A DNA stretch of 64,000 nt from Dermatophagoides farinae (GCF_024713945.1 NC_134680.1:6321501-6385500), one strand, 5' to 3'; positions 52,138-64,000 are shown, numbered from the stretch's first letter. The notes: a model not told the origin generated them from the letters alone. Program-made: numbers and translations.

Positions 52138-54721
52138 ATGTCAATTTCACCACTTGATTTTATTCTATTACAATTTGGTTCACCTGGTTATTATCTTGCA
52201 TTTCTTGGTTTTCTTATCTGTTGTTTACAATTACCGATTGTGTTCACTGAATATTTATTCCGTTATTATAATTATGAACCACCACATCGTTGTCGTATTA
52301 CCGCTGATGATATACGACGGTCACAACACCAGTGGAAAGATTTTAATGTACATAAAAATGAATGGTATCCAATTATCATACAACCACCATCAATACAACA
52401 ACATCGATCCATAATGATGATGAATACATTTGTTGGATCGACAACCAATTCATCTAGTCATCAAATATTTGATCAATGTAATATATTTATTGATCCTGTA
52501 CATCATTGGAAAGGTAAACAACCATGTCCAAATGGTTGGGAATATTGGTGGCCAAATGGACCGAAAAATTTAATCACCGAATTTAATTTGGTTTGTGAAC
52601 AAAAACAATGGCTCACTATACTGACGAATGTCATTTGTTTAAGTGCATTATTCGGTGCAATAATATTCGGCATTATTGCCGATCGTTTTGGTCGTTGTCG
52701 TATGCTGAATTCAACTATTTATCTATTTGTTGCATCTGCTTTGTCTGTTTATTTTGTCGCAGATTTCATACAATTTTCCATTTTTTATAATTTACAAATT
52801 TTTTTCGTCAATGTAAGTTTGTTGGTTAAATTTTTTTTTCCTGTAATTTATTAATTTTTTCCATCACAGGGTCTACAGATATCTGCATATGTTCTATTGT
52901 TGGAATTGTATCCAACACCATATCAATTGAAAGCCAATTTTATGTGGTTCATTTTTCATTCATTAGTATTGATATTAATATCAATATTAGTGTTTGCCAT
53001 CAATGATTGGCGTTATATGCAATTAGCAATTGCTGTACCAAGTTTTGCATTCATCACCTATCTATTCGTATTACCATCATCACCGTTATGGCAAACAATT
53101 GTGCAACAGAATCAAAAAGCAGCCATAAAAACATTGAGACATTTTAGTAAATTCAATGATACAACCACTATTTCATTGAATCAAATTACACAACATGTAC
53201 AGAATCTTTTCACATCAACATTGACTGCATGGATTCAGCCACCATATGAACAACAGCAACAGCAACAGCAGCAACTTTTGAATGGTCGTCAATCGAATAT
53301 CAGTGTTACACCATCACCGAAACATTCAATGACAATTGTAAAAACAAGCCAAACCAAGTTTATCAAGACCTGGACCAATTTTACGTTGGTTTCTACTGAC
53401 GAATTTCTATCTTTTTTTTGTCATCACAATCATCAATTCTGAACTATTTGAACCACATGCATTGATTTTAAATCAAAATCCATATGTAAATACGATTTAT
53501 AATTCATTAATTGATTTATCATTCATCATTGTTATATATCATCTTACAATATGGCAAGTTTCAAGATATTGAATTCATTTTTCATCAATTGTCTAATTTT
53601 ATTTATAATTTAGGCTTGGAAGTCGTATTATTCAATCACTATTGTTCTTTTTGAATGGTCTGATGATCATTATATCGCTCATATCACGTGAATATCTTGC
53701 ACATAAAAGTAAAGGTAAAATTTTCACAAATTGTTTCTCTATCTTGATTTTAATTAATCATGTCGCTTGAATCATGTAGCTGAAACATACAATTTTGATT
53801 ATCGTTTATTATTATTACCACCGATCATTATGGTTATTGCACGTTCCATTGGTCGTACTATAGTGATTTTTATTTCATTTCATGCTGCAAAATCTATACC
53901 AACTAATATCAGGTATTTTGAAATTTTTAATTTTCATTTCAATTTTCTAAAAATGTGTTTTTTTTGTTACAACAACAACAACAACAAGAGCTACCGGTAT
54001 TGGCTGTTGTATGTTTTGGATACAAATATCTCGTATTAGTGTACCACATTTAATCGTATTGGCCAATTATTTACCATATAATGCACTTGAATGCATGTTT
54101 GGGATATTGGCCATTTGTAATGGTGGCCTTTCATTATTGTTTCCAAATTTAGAACAAAAACCATTGCCTAATACTTTGATTGATTTAGAAGAACGAAAAT
54201 ATTCATCATCATCATCAATGGCAACAACAACAATGGTATCATCAACATTTTCATTATCATCAAAACGTTATCCTAGTTATCGTGATTTAAAGACCTATAC
54301 AAAAAGTCGATCAACCACTGCAAGTAGTAATGATATTTATATGATAGCCAACAATAACAACAACAATAATGGTGAATTATTTTCATCTCCAAATTCGAAT
54401 TATAATACAATACGTTCATCACGTAAACGTTCATCAACCAAGAATAATGGTGGTCGTGAAATTTTAATACATGGAACGGATATACAAAATTCAAATTCAT
54501 TATCAAGTTCAAATGGTCAAACAAATCGAACGGAAACCGAACGTACATCATTATCATCGACTGGTCACGATCGGATCGGTATGAATGATTCACCATCGAA
54601 TTCATTTACAGCACAAATCACACAGCAGAATAATAATTCACGACCAAGTTATATACCATACAATGATGTTGATCCATTTATTCTGGAACTAAATAACAGG
54701 CTTCAACAACATGAAGTCTGA
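52138..54721 (+). CDS. SLC22-like (organic cation/carnitine type) membrane transporter
   Basis: Certain exons are 52138-52812, 52870 to about 53284-53340, 53614-53714, 53780-53912 and 53989-54721. A further segment ending at 53553 lies in a shifted frame. Visible features are a first membrane helix (LAFLGFLICCLQLPIVF), a large extracellular loop with Cys residues (PCPNGWEYWWPNGP), the MFS motif IADRFGR between helices 2 and 3, a helix around VLLLELYPTP, and a late family motif SIPTNIRATGIGC followed by PNLEQKPLPNTLIDLEE, equivalent to the SLC22 PETKG.PLPET ending. The cytoplasmic tail is long and Ser/Asn-rich. Such proteins move organic cations, anions or carnitine across the plasma membrane; the substrate is unknown. 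Between about 53285 and 53420 the frame changes from +1 to +2 class, either by a short intron or by a one-base indel. The junction at 53554 needs a GC donor. Total length is about 770 residues. Confidence 0.8.
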
Positions 54722-55016
54722 TGAACATTGAAGTAATTTGATAATACCTGTATAATAATTTTATTTTATTTTGATTTATTTTTCTTGATTAAAAGAATTA
54801 TATTGATTTTTAACACAAAAAAAAGATTCTGTATCAAAATAAGAATTTTTACCTTGAAAACTTTCTAAGAAAAATTTTTGCATAAACAGATGGAAAACTT
54901 TCCAAGGAAAAAGTTTATTTTACTCGCCACATGGTTGATTGTGTGGATTCTTTTTGTTTTTGGTTAATTTTTTTTTTATATTAAAAATTTCAATCATCAT
55001 TTTAACCGTGTAAAAA
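54722..55016. other. Short tandem intergenic gap
   Basis: 295 bp between the transporter stop and the RLP24 start, so the transporter 3' UTR and the RLP24 promoter must share it. An ATTAAA variant signal lies at about 54789. Confidence 0.5.
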
Positions 55017-55686
55017 ATGCGTGTTGAAAAATGTTATTTTTGTTCATCGCCCCTTTATCCGGGTCATGGTATTCAATTTGTACGCAATGATTGTAAGGTA
55101 AGCAATCTGTTTTATTAGTTGACAAACCAAAATCCAAAAAATCACTCAAAATTCTTTCGCAAACAACAACTAGGTATTCAAATTTTGTCAATCAAAATGT
55201 CATAAAAATTTCAAACATAAATGTAATCCACGACGAAAACGATGGACAAAATCATTTCGTAAATCGAATGGTAAAGAATTGGCCATTGATTCGACGTTTG
55301 AATTTGAGAAACGACGAAATGCTCCTGTTAAATATTCACGTGAATTATGGTCCAAAACATTGGAAGCAATGAAACAGGTGGATCAAATCCGTCTGAAACG
55401 TGAATCACATTTTATTAGACAACGACAAATGAAAGCAACAATGTTTGAACGTGAAAAAGATCGTCGTGAAGTAACACGCGATATTGCATTAATACGTTCG
55501 GCTAATGCTGGATTACGAATACCGAAAAAATCCAAAGTTAAAGTGATTAAAAGTACCGATATTGACGATGATGAAATGTTGTTAGATGAACAAGAACGAC
55601 CACAACAATTGGCATCTGATGATGAAGATGAAGAAATGGAAAGCGAAGATGAACAACAACAACAAGCCATATTAAATGAATCATAA
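55017..55686 (+). CDS. RSL24D1: Ribosome biogenesis protein RLP24 / RSL24D1
   Basis: Exons 55017-55097 and 55174-55686 give 197 residues. The N-terminus [18 protein letters not shown] holds the first zinc-binding Cys pair; the second pair is in [12 protein letters not shown], making the L24e-type zinc ribbon. [17 protein letters not shown] and the long basic helical region that follows separate RLP24 from cytosolic ribosomal protein L24. The Asp/Glu-rich C-terminus ([14 protein letters not shown]) is also typical. RLP24 holds the L24 place on nuclear pre-60S particles and is removed in the cytoplasm. The single phase-0 intron is 76 nt, and AATAAA occurs at 55772. The length is nearer to yeast Rlp24 (199) than to human RSL24D1 (163), mostly because of the tail. 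Confidence 0.96.
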
Positions 55687-55771
55687 AATGAAACCTTATC
55701 AAACATTGCATAGGAAGAACGTAATTTTCATCTCAGTTATTTTGTTTCAATTCATTAATCATAAACTTTTC

Positions 55772-55777
55772 AATAAA
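55772..55777 (+). promoter_or_regulatory. Polyadenylation signal of RLP24 gene
   Basis: Canonical AATAAA 86 nt after the stop codon, followed by A-rich sequence. Confidence 0.6.
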
Positions 55778-55840
55778 AAAAAAAAAGAAAATTCATTTTT
55801 TCTGGACAGAAAAAAACCGGTAAATTATTTAGAAATGCCC

Positions 55841-55857
55841 AACACTAGATGGCGTTA
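55841..55857 (+). promoter_or_regulatory. CTCF core-like AGATGGCG motif
   Basis: AACACTAGATGGCGTTA. Of the four related motifs in the window this is the closest to the insect CTCF consensus core (ACTAGATGGCG). It sits between RLP24 and the long gene-poor flank. Confidence 0.35.
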
Positions 55858-55982
55858 ATTTCTGCAAAATTCTATTCACTTGAATAACAAAAAAAAAAAA
55901 ATTACACACACCGACAGACAATCGATTAGTCAATCACATATCATATATGACAAAATTGAATTTTTCTCACTTCTGAATAATA

Positions 55983-56041
55983 ATCGATTATCGATTATTG
56001 ATTGATTGATCTAGTCGATAATCGATACGATCAATCAATCA
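55983..56041. repeat. Interleaved inverted repeats A-B-A'-B'
   Basis: A is ATCGATTATCGA (55983-55994), B is TGATTGATTGATC (55999-56011), A' is TCGATAATCGAT (56015-56026) and B' is GATCAATCAATCA (56029-56041). A pairs perfectly with A' (12 bp) and B with B' (13 bp), in crossing order. Confidence 0.85.
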
Positions 56042-56062
56042 GAACCAGTTGAATAATAAAAA

Positions 56063-56094
56063 AAAAAATTCAGAATTTAAATTCTGAATTTTTT
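56063..56094. repeat. 32-bp perfect palindrome
   Basis: The left half AAAAAATTCAGAATTT is exactly complementary to the right half with no spacer. It lies 22 bp after the interleaved repeat. Confidence 0.9.
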
Positions 56095-57155
56095 CATTTC
56101 GTGGTTTTTCATACTAATCGCCTACAATTCTCCAGTGAGAACGACAACCTACGGGTTAAAATGAAAATTTTTTTTTTCGATTACAAAGCCCGTTCACCGG
56201 CACATATTTCATTTGGCTTCTACTTTTTATTCTGGATAATTTCTTCTCTATTGAATTTTGTGTGTGTGTGTGTGGGGCCATATTTTTCTATTCCATCACA
56301 TCATCATTATGTATAGTGTAATCTATAGAATTCATTCGAATGATTCCTGCAGAATTTATCCAAAAAAAAAAACACTACAAAAGCGACAATAATGAACAGC
56401 AGCGACGAATAATAACAATGATGATGATTCTCATTACAAATGGGCAAATTTTTTTTTCCACAAAAATGAAAGAGATAGAAAGTTGTTGTTGTTTTCATTT
56501 CATTTCAATTCAATTCATTTTTTTTCTCATTCCAAAAAAATTTTCATCAAATTTGACAGCTGGAAGTGGTGTGGCTTGGTGGTAATAGTGGTCACACATA
56601 TATACCCGCGTCGTCGTCGTCGTCGTTTTTTATATAGATAACACACATACACGGCAAAACAAACGAAATGGCGCCAAATTCATTAGAAATTGAAAGAAAA
56701 AAAAAATTTTTTTTTCTTGAACATGTGCCGTTTAGGTTTGGCTGTTGTTTTTGTTTGTTTGTTTTTTTTTTCGATGTAAACCTAGATCCAAAGAATCCTG
56801 GGATGAATGTGTGTTGTTGTTGATTTTACGGTATCCCCGTAATAGTATTACCGTGAAAACAACAACAACAACATATGTGTGCGTGTGCGTGTATACCGGC
56901 AGTTCTTGATAATTCTTTTCATTATCAGAATAACTGTGAAGAATGAAAAAAAAATACCGCTACTACAGAATATTAGATTCACCATTTTTTTTTTTTTTTT
57001 TGTTAGAGGTGGGAGAAGCAGACATGATAAATTGACAAATTTTTTTTTCTTTCTTTCTTTTTCATTCGCAAGTTTTGATTTTTTGCTCTTTTGCTCTTTT
57101 TCGCCTGTGATGTGAAAGTTTTCTTTTTTTTTTCTTTTCGTTTTGTTGTTGTTGT

Positions 57156-57186
<31 letters not shown>

Positions 57187-59332
57187 CTGGTTGGATTATT
57201 TCATTTTCACGCATGAATCTCATAGGCTAGAATTCAGTTTTCTGGATCAATACATCAATTGATTTGGAAAAATACCGGTGGAAAGCAAAAAGCAAAAAAA
57301 AAAAAAAATAGAAAGAAAGAGTTAAATTAATTTGATTCAACACGTGCTATGTGTCAATTGATCATCAATATTTTTCAATGTCAACTTTTTTTTCCGGGGA
57401 GGGGGTGATAGTGGTGGTGGTGGTTTCTTTCGATTGTCAAATTTGAATGAAAATGTTGTATTATTTTTAATGCGGTAACAGCAACAGTTAATGAGATAGC
57501 GCTAGTGTGCAGTAAATTTTTTTTTTGCGAAAAAAAACGGCGTCTTGTTGTCCTTGGATGTTTTTTTTCGGTTGCTGCTGCTGCTGCCGCTGCTTATGAA
57601 TGGTTTCATCAATGGCTGTTGAATGTAATGAAATGTACGTCAAGCGAGATATATTTATTATTATTGATGATGATGATAATCGAATCATCAGTTATATTGA
57701 TGTTTCTCTTTCTCTCACTTGCACTATAGCATCATATTGATGATGATGATTGCAAAAGAAAAAAAAATGTGACAAACTTTGGAATAATAAGAAATTGCAA
57801 CACACACACACATCCAATGTGTTGATTTTATTGAATTCAATTTTCAATTGATAAATTAGTTCTATTCATCAAAAAAAATGATTCGATTCTATTTCCACCT
57901 AATCATCATCAGTCAGATTCTTTTATTATTCTCATTTTGCTTCAGGTGATGAATAAACAACAATGCTGTCACAATAGTGATTCAACACATTTGTTTCTGG
58001 TTTAGGGCCAAATTCGATGTCAATTCAATCTGGGTTTTTTTTATTCTTTCATTTTTTTTTTTTTTTTTTTTGATTTGAATAAAAATCAAAATCGAAATAA
58101 AATCCCAGATAATTGAAACACACAAACACATACAGACAGAAAGAAAAAAAATTGTCCTTACATAATACGAAACGCATGCGTGTGAAAAATAAAATAATTT
58201 TCTGGATTAACTTTTCATTTCACTAAAATTCTTGTGATTAGAGATTTTTTCTAAATTCCATGATTATAATGAACTTTCATTTCATTTTTTTTAATACGAC
58301 CACCATGATTCACATTTTGCGTCAATAATTCCAATCCAGAATTTTTCTTTTTCTTTTAGCACACTATTTACACACACACACACACTTGACATGTGCCATG
58401 ATATTTATTGCCAAAACAAATATTCTGTTCTGTATACGGTTAATGAATTCTTGTTGTTGTTGTTGTTTTTTGTTTGGTGCAAATATGTGTTTGTGTGTCG
58501 TCGTCTTCGTTATCGTGTGTTGGATCTATATAACGGTGCGATCAGATCTCATCAGATTCTAGATTCTTTGAGCCATTTTTTTTTGCTTTGCATGAATCAA
58601 TACCAACAAAACAACTATACAGGGCAATCAATCTATTGATCAATGAATTTTATCGATTTTTTTTCGCTTTGATTGATTCAAAAATTTTTTTTTTTAAAAA
58701 AATTTTAATTTTTCACTTTGAAATCGATGCGCATGTACCAATTTGTGTGTGTGCGAGTGTGTGTCGAAAACCACATGTAGATTTTGAATAAAAAAATTTT
58801 TCAAAAAAACAAAACAACCATTTGGAGGAATCAATCGATCGTGTTGAAAATGGACATCATCATCATCTTCAACATTGAATTTGTTGCCTATTCCATAAAA
58901 CACAAACACACACTGGATGACTACTGCTGCTGCTGCTGGTGGTGGCTAAAAAAATGGACAAATGAAAATAGCCAAACAACAACAACAACAACAGCAGCAG
59001 CAGCAGCAGTCGATAACCTTTTTTCTCTCTTTCTCTCTCTCTTCAAATCAATTTTCAGGATTTATTATTTGCTTCGAAATTGCATCTTTGTTTTTTTTTT
59101 CTTTTACTCTTCATCCATCATCCTTTTTTTTCATCATCATCATTCAATTTGAATTTTCTTGACTTTTTTTTCTTCTTCTTCTTCTTGATGAACATTGAGT
59201 ATTTTACGGGTCAAATATACAGATTTTGGAACGCATGCGTATTTTTTTCACAAAACAACATCAGAACTTTTGGATAATGATTTTTTTTTCTTTAGTCCTG
59301 ACTCTTTTTTTTTATTATTTACAAGCTAGCGG

Positions 59333-59367
<35 letters not shown>

Positions 59368-62300
59368 CTTTTTTTGTTATCGAACCAAAGACATCGAATG
59401 AGAGAAAAAGAGAAAAAAAAACAAAGATGCAATTTCGGAGCAAATATAAATCCCATATTGTGTGTGTGTGTGTGGTAGTGGTGATTGTGGTTGTGGCGTC
59501 ATCATATATAAAAATCAACGGGCGTACAACGAACCAAGAAAAATAGAAAGAAAAAAAGAAGTTTATAAGTTCAGCATCGAAGGTCCAGGTCGTTCATTGA
59601 CGGGGCAAGTTGATGGGTCATTGACGGTTGATGTTTATTTTATGTGACGATGGTTATATTCTATTCTATATGTGTGGATATATAATCATCATCAAATACG
59701 CATGTCATTGGAAAAAATTTTGAAAAATGATGATGATTCTGGTTTCACATTCTGGTTTCATTATCATTTTTTTTCCATTGTTTGTTGAATCTGATGAATT
59801 TCATACAGACAATCAAAAAAAAAAAAAAATCACGTGTTTGCAATGAACAAAAAGGTTAAAAGATGCTCAAAATAGCAATACGAATGCGTCCAGAATCGAT
59901 TCTGTAGTAGTTATTTCCAAGTTTGTTGAAGAATATTTTTTTGTTGTTGTTGTTTTTGAAAATTTCATATAAAGGCGCCAAAATTTTGACAATTTGGATC
60001 ATTTTGTTTTTTCTCTAAGTGTGTGATACGCCCTTAATTTTTTTTTTTATTTCGAAAAAGAGGATGAGGAGGAGGAGAAATATTGGATCTTTGTCGTCTG
60101 TGCTTTTGCAGAAAGAGAAAGATATAGCAATATCAAAGCAGGAGTATGCACAACATGCAACTATCATCATCATCGTCAATATTTTTATGTGTGTGTATGT
60201 TGTAAAAATGCAGCTGCAATGGATAAACATACTCCCTCCTCCATGAATGAAAATCATCACAAGTTGGAGAAATTTTTCGGAAAAAAAAATGAAAATTTCT
60301 TCTTTTTTTTTACAGAAAAAATTCCGATATGTGTAATAATGATTAGGATTGGAGAACAAAATCTTATCTTAATCAAATTGAGAAAAAAAAACTATATTGA
60401 TCGATCGATCGATTGATTGATTAGAATCCATATTGCTTCTTAGTATTTATTTATTTTTGTTGTTATTAATTTTGATTCAAGAATAAACTTTTTTTTTTGG
60501 ATTATGATTCTATTCCTTTGTTACTTTATCATCCTACACAGATATACACAATTTGGTCATTATTAATGGTCTCTCCTTTAATGACAATAACAAAAATAAA
60601 AACAAGACAACAAAAAAAATTCCAGCAAAAAAAAGATTCCAAGTACGCGCCAAGAAAGTTTCAACCGATAGAGAGTTTAGATTGTGTTGGTGGTGCTGTT
60701 ATATGGTTTTGGAAAAATTTGTATTGTACCGAAAAAAAAAGAAAAAAATTTTTTTCGTACCAGAATCGAGAATTTTTTTTTTATTTTGTCTTTTCATTCT
60801 GCCAACATATTCTATAGTGCATAGTGTGTGGTGGTTTGAAGAGATGAATCCTAGCAAAAAAGAAAATTTTTTTTCAAAATTGTATGACATACATTTGGTT
60901 GTGTATTTGAAAGAGGAAAAATTATTAAGGATACAAAATCTTGAGGTTTTCGTAGTATTTTTTTTTTTTTTTTTTTTTGCTGTATATGTATTGATGTGGG
61001 ATTGTTGTTGTAGCAGTGGTTGGTGCCAAAGTTATAAGCGGTAAATTTGATGCAATATGAAAAATTGTATTTTTTTTTAATGCTACTACTACCAATTGCA
61101 TTACGACACACATGCGTGTCATTGGATGAATTTTATCCACATAAAATACAACCTGTGTGTGTGTGTGTGCGTATTATATGTTTGTATAATGTTTTTAGCT
61201 ACAGTCACAATCATATCTATCATAATTCAGGAATAGTGGTATTTAATTTTACGGTACCAATAATCCGAATCAAAACGTAATCATTACAAACATTGATTGT
61301 AGCCAATAACGTTGTTTTACGTAAAACATGAAAAATAACGTAAATAAATAAAAAAAAAATAATATCCCACTTCCACACACACACTCATCCTCATTGGGGT
61401 GTGCAAAAAAAAAACGCATTTCATCTCTTTCTTTGCCTTCTTCCTCTTCACACCACAATGAGGGTGATATTTTGTTTTTTTTTTTTACTACAATGTAAAA
61501 AAGATACACTGGAAATGAAAAAAAAACGGATGAACATAAACAGCGGTAGTAGCATTTGAAAAAAAAACGAAGAAGAGTAGCGGTTGATGATGATGATGAT
61601 GATGATCAGGCTACACATATGGAAAACACACACACACAGAGGCAGACATCAAAATCAGGTTTTAGTTTGCATTTAGCATTCAAAGTGTAATGATGTTTTT
61701 TTTTCATGAAATGTGATCATCATCATCATTATGGTGTTCTAGTCTTTTGATGAAAAAAAAAAATTTGTTGTTGTATCCATTCCGCTTTTTTATATTATTA
61801 TTATTAACAAAAAACATACACAGACTGTGTGCCCAATTTTTTTTTTGTGTGTATGTTTTTTTGTTTGTTATTTGATTTTCATTCTTGATTTTGTGTTGGT
61901 GGTGGTGGCCGTATTAGTTGACGTGATGACTTGAAGCTTCACATCATCATCATTGTCTATTTTATTTTATTATTAATTCAAATTTCAATTGTGTGTGTTT
62001 TGAATTGAATCAAGGTTCTAATATATTTTGATTTTCATTTTCATTCTTATGATTCAAAATTTACAATTTGGCGCGCGTTTTCAAATTTTCAAACAAATTG
62101 CTTTTGATTCCGATTCACCATCATCATCATCATCAGCAACAACAACTTGTGTGCCCGACAAACTTTTTTTTTCTTCATCAAACAATTAAAATTTCTTCAG
62201 GAAATTCTTGTTTATTTGCCGCTCAACAAATTATTGCATGTGCAATTACATCTTGTTTATATATGAGTGTGTGTGTATGTATGATGTTTTTGTTATTGTG

Positions 62301-63479
62301 ACAATTGTTTTTTTTTTGTTATTCAAAAAACAAAACAAAACAGGAAATCGAATCCATTTTTTGCTTCATGTTCCGTCATTTATGAACGAATCTAATTCGT
62401 TCGATTCTGTGAAAACATTCGAATTTTTTTTTATTTGGAAAAATTCCGTAACGAAAAAAACTTCCATTAAACTTTTTTTTGCAATCAAACTTTCTAAGGT
62501 AAGTTTTTTTTTCATTTTCTTTGTTTCTTTGACAAACTTTTACTTTGAATTCATGTGTAATGATTGAGTTTTCATAATCATCATCGTCGTCCAGTAAGCA
62601 ACAACAGCAGCATTATATTCTCGTAAAAAAATATCGGTTTTTTGTTTGCAAATATTTATCAGCAACCGATGTGTATTTTTTAATGAAATCAAAAAAAAAT
62701 TTGGCTTTTGTGATTGTGTGTGTTTTGGACACGCGCATACTCCATGATTCATGATGATGATAATTTTTTTGTTTTTTTTTTTAAATAATGATGTGATAAT
62801 AATTTCTTTTGTAGCATATCATAGTATATCGTGTTCACTAATAGTGTGTGTTTTTTTTAGTGATAAATAGTATTTTTTTTCCATTTTGATAAAATTGGCC
62901 ATCATCAATTTCCATCTTCATTATCCTTCCCAAAGAAAAAAAAAGACTCATATAGCAGATATATGTTGCGCGTAATTTTTTTCGCCTTTCTCCACTTATG
63001 GTGGACAATTGTAAATATCGTATCGGATCCTCAATAATACACATTTTTTTTTATTATTTATTTTTCTAAAGAGAATTTTGTTGTTGTTTTTTTTCGTATT
63101 TATTTTTGTTGTCATGTTTTAGATTCGAATCGTGAATGCTTCTGCTTATTTTTTTTTTTTTTTTTTTGGATATTTCTACTCGATTAATGTATATGTGTGT
63201 GTGGATATATGGTAAAATAAAGTAGTGGTAAATAGATGATGTAGTTGATAGATAGATGGATGGATGGATGTCCTGTCCTGTTTTGTGTCCTGTATTTTTT
63301 TGTGTGTGTGTGTATTATCGAATATATGAATAAGTGGTGCACTCTATCGATACATTTTTAATACGAAATATTTTTTTGATGTGAAAAAATTCAAATTTTT
63401 CAATTCCGAATGTAAAGAAAAGAATTGGTTTTTTTTTTAAATTTTCTTGTTCTTGTAATAACACGCGAATGAATGATAC

Positions 63480-63960
63480 ACAGTGTGTGTCTCACCTGGT
63501 TGATTGACTACCTACGCTAGCTTTTGGTTCGCGCGTATGTTCTCATTTTCGTTTGTGTGTGTGTGTATGAGTGAGAGAGAAAGAGATAGACGACGACCCT
63601 ACATGCCTTGACATCCGGCCATTGCTCGATTAGTTTAGTTCACTTTAGTTCAGTTTTTTGCGCGAGCTTTTTTAGCTTGCTTAAAACGATGAATGAATGA
63701 ATGAGTGTTGAATGGTTGGTGACCGATCGTTCGTCTGCCCGTCTGTTCGTCCATCCGCATGTTGTTGTGTGGCAAACTTCCTCCCCTAAACAAAATCAAA
63801 AAAAAACATCATCATCAGCTTGTTAGTGAATTTGCGCGCTTAAGAAAAATTCATGGCAGGTGCGTTATAGGAAAATGAAATATAAAAAAAAACCTTGGTC
63901 CATATGGACCAAGCTCAAGCTTTCTATAGCTTGTCAAGGTTTTCTGTCAGTATTTATTTA
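63480..63960 (+). promoter_or_regulatory. Candidate promoter / 5' UTR of a gene beyond the right edge
   Basis: The sequence is richer in CpG and mixed bases than its surroundings (GGTTCGCGCGTATG, GACGACGACCC, GACCGATCGTTCGTC). An initiator-like TTCAGTTTTTTGCGCGAGC lies near 63648. No coding frame is visible before the window ends, so this would be an untranslated first exon. It is inferred from base composition only. Confidence 0.3.
63894..63913. repeat. 20-bp perfect palindrome with adjacent hairpin
   Basis: CTTGGTCCATATGGACCAAG is a perfect 20-bp palindrome. It is followed at once by CTCAAGC...GCTTG, and an outer CCTTG (63893) matches CAAGG near 63938, so a nested fold is possible. Confidence 0.9.
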
Positions 63961-64000
63961 TTGTCAAGTTTATTTTTCTTATTAAAATTTTACAGAATTT

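Larger units (their letters stand above)
55687..64000. other. Gene-poor right flank, 8.3 kb
   Basis: After the RLP24 3' UTR the sequence is AT-rich with (TTG)n at 57144, poly-T at 59340 and 60960, (CA)n tracts and GGCGCCAAA/TTTGGCGCG blocks at 56670, 59974 and 62067. No frame shows a conserved domain. An unusual inverted-repeat cluster lies at 55983-56094, and the right end from about 63480 is less AT-biased and promoter-like. Confidence 0.5.

Noticed and set aside
60398-60421. GATCGATCGATCGATTGATTGATT as a possible designed or regulatory palindrome
   Set aside because: A simple tetranucleotide repeat; self-complementarity follows from the repeat unit.
62068-62301. 77-codon frame with GNSCLFAAQQIIACAITSC as a coding exon
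   Set aside because: The frame begins without an ATG and includes His/Gln repeat codons; no splice partner or family could be supported.

Overview
The window is eukaryotic nuclear DNA. It is very AT-rich and full of homopolymer runs and short microsatellites such as (ATG)n, (CA)n and (CGA)n. Protein genes are interrupted by short GT-AG introns, mostly 57-121 nt. The products are animal proteins, several with arthropod-like features: a muscle myosin regulatory light chain with an Ala/Pro-rich N-terminal extension, and a PGC-1/Spargel-type coactivator with long Gln, Asn and Ser runs. The compact introns and base composition suggest a small arthropod genome, most likely an acariform mite. That placement is inference.

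Layout. 1-4166 holds no gene I can support. 4167-6942 (+) encodes a PGC-1/Spargel-like coactivator. Three minus-strand genes follow: myosin regulatory light chain (8025-8945), Ran GTPase (11083-12195) and a secreted DUF3105/TP53I13-like protein (13170-14231). The last is divergent from mitochondrial proline dehydrogenase (15894-18101, +). A five-finger C2H2 zinc-finger gene lies at 22290-24757 (-). From 24758 to 44376 there is a 19.6-kb gene-poor stretch; it holds only a possible two-exon small gene (28676-28940) and a possible promoter with first exon (35434-35632). A plus-strand cluster follows: RNA polymerase II subunit RPB11 (44377-44978), an M14B metallocarboxypeptidase with two possible last exons (47654-50172), an SLC22-like transporter (52138-54721) and the ribosome-biogenesis factor RLP24/RSL24D1 (55017-55686). 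The remaining 8.3 kb has no confident gene; its right edge looks like the promoter or 5' end of a gene that continues beyond the window.

Function. These are mostly unrelated housekeeping genes. One thematic link is that the PGC-1 homologue (a mitochondrial-biogenesis coactivator) and proline dehydrogenase (a mitochondrial FAD enzyme) are close together, but nothing in the sequence shows co-regulation.

Items most worth a second look: a PGC-1 homologue that keeps a DHDY motif and a C-terminal DFDTLL tail; its stop-free intron encoding a membrane-like segment; alternative carboxypeptidase tails, one GPI-anchor-like and one soluble; an unexplained reading-frame change and a GC-AG intron in the transporter; a zinc-finger protein whose five recognition helices are nearly identical; and an interleaved A-B-A'-B' inverted repeat followed by a 32-bp perfect palindrome at 55983-56094.
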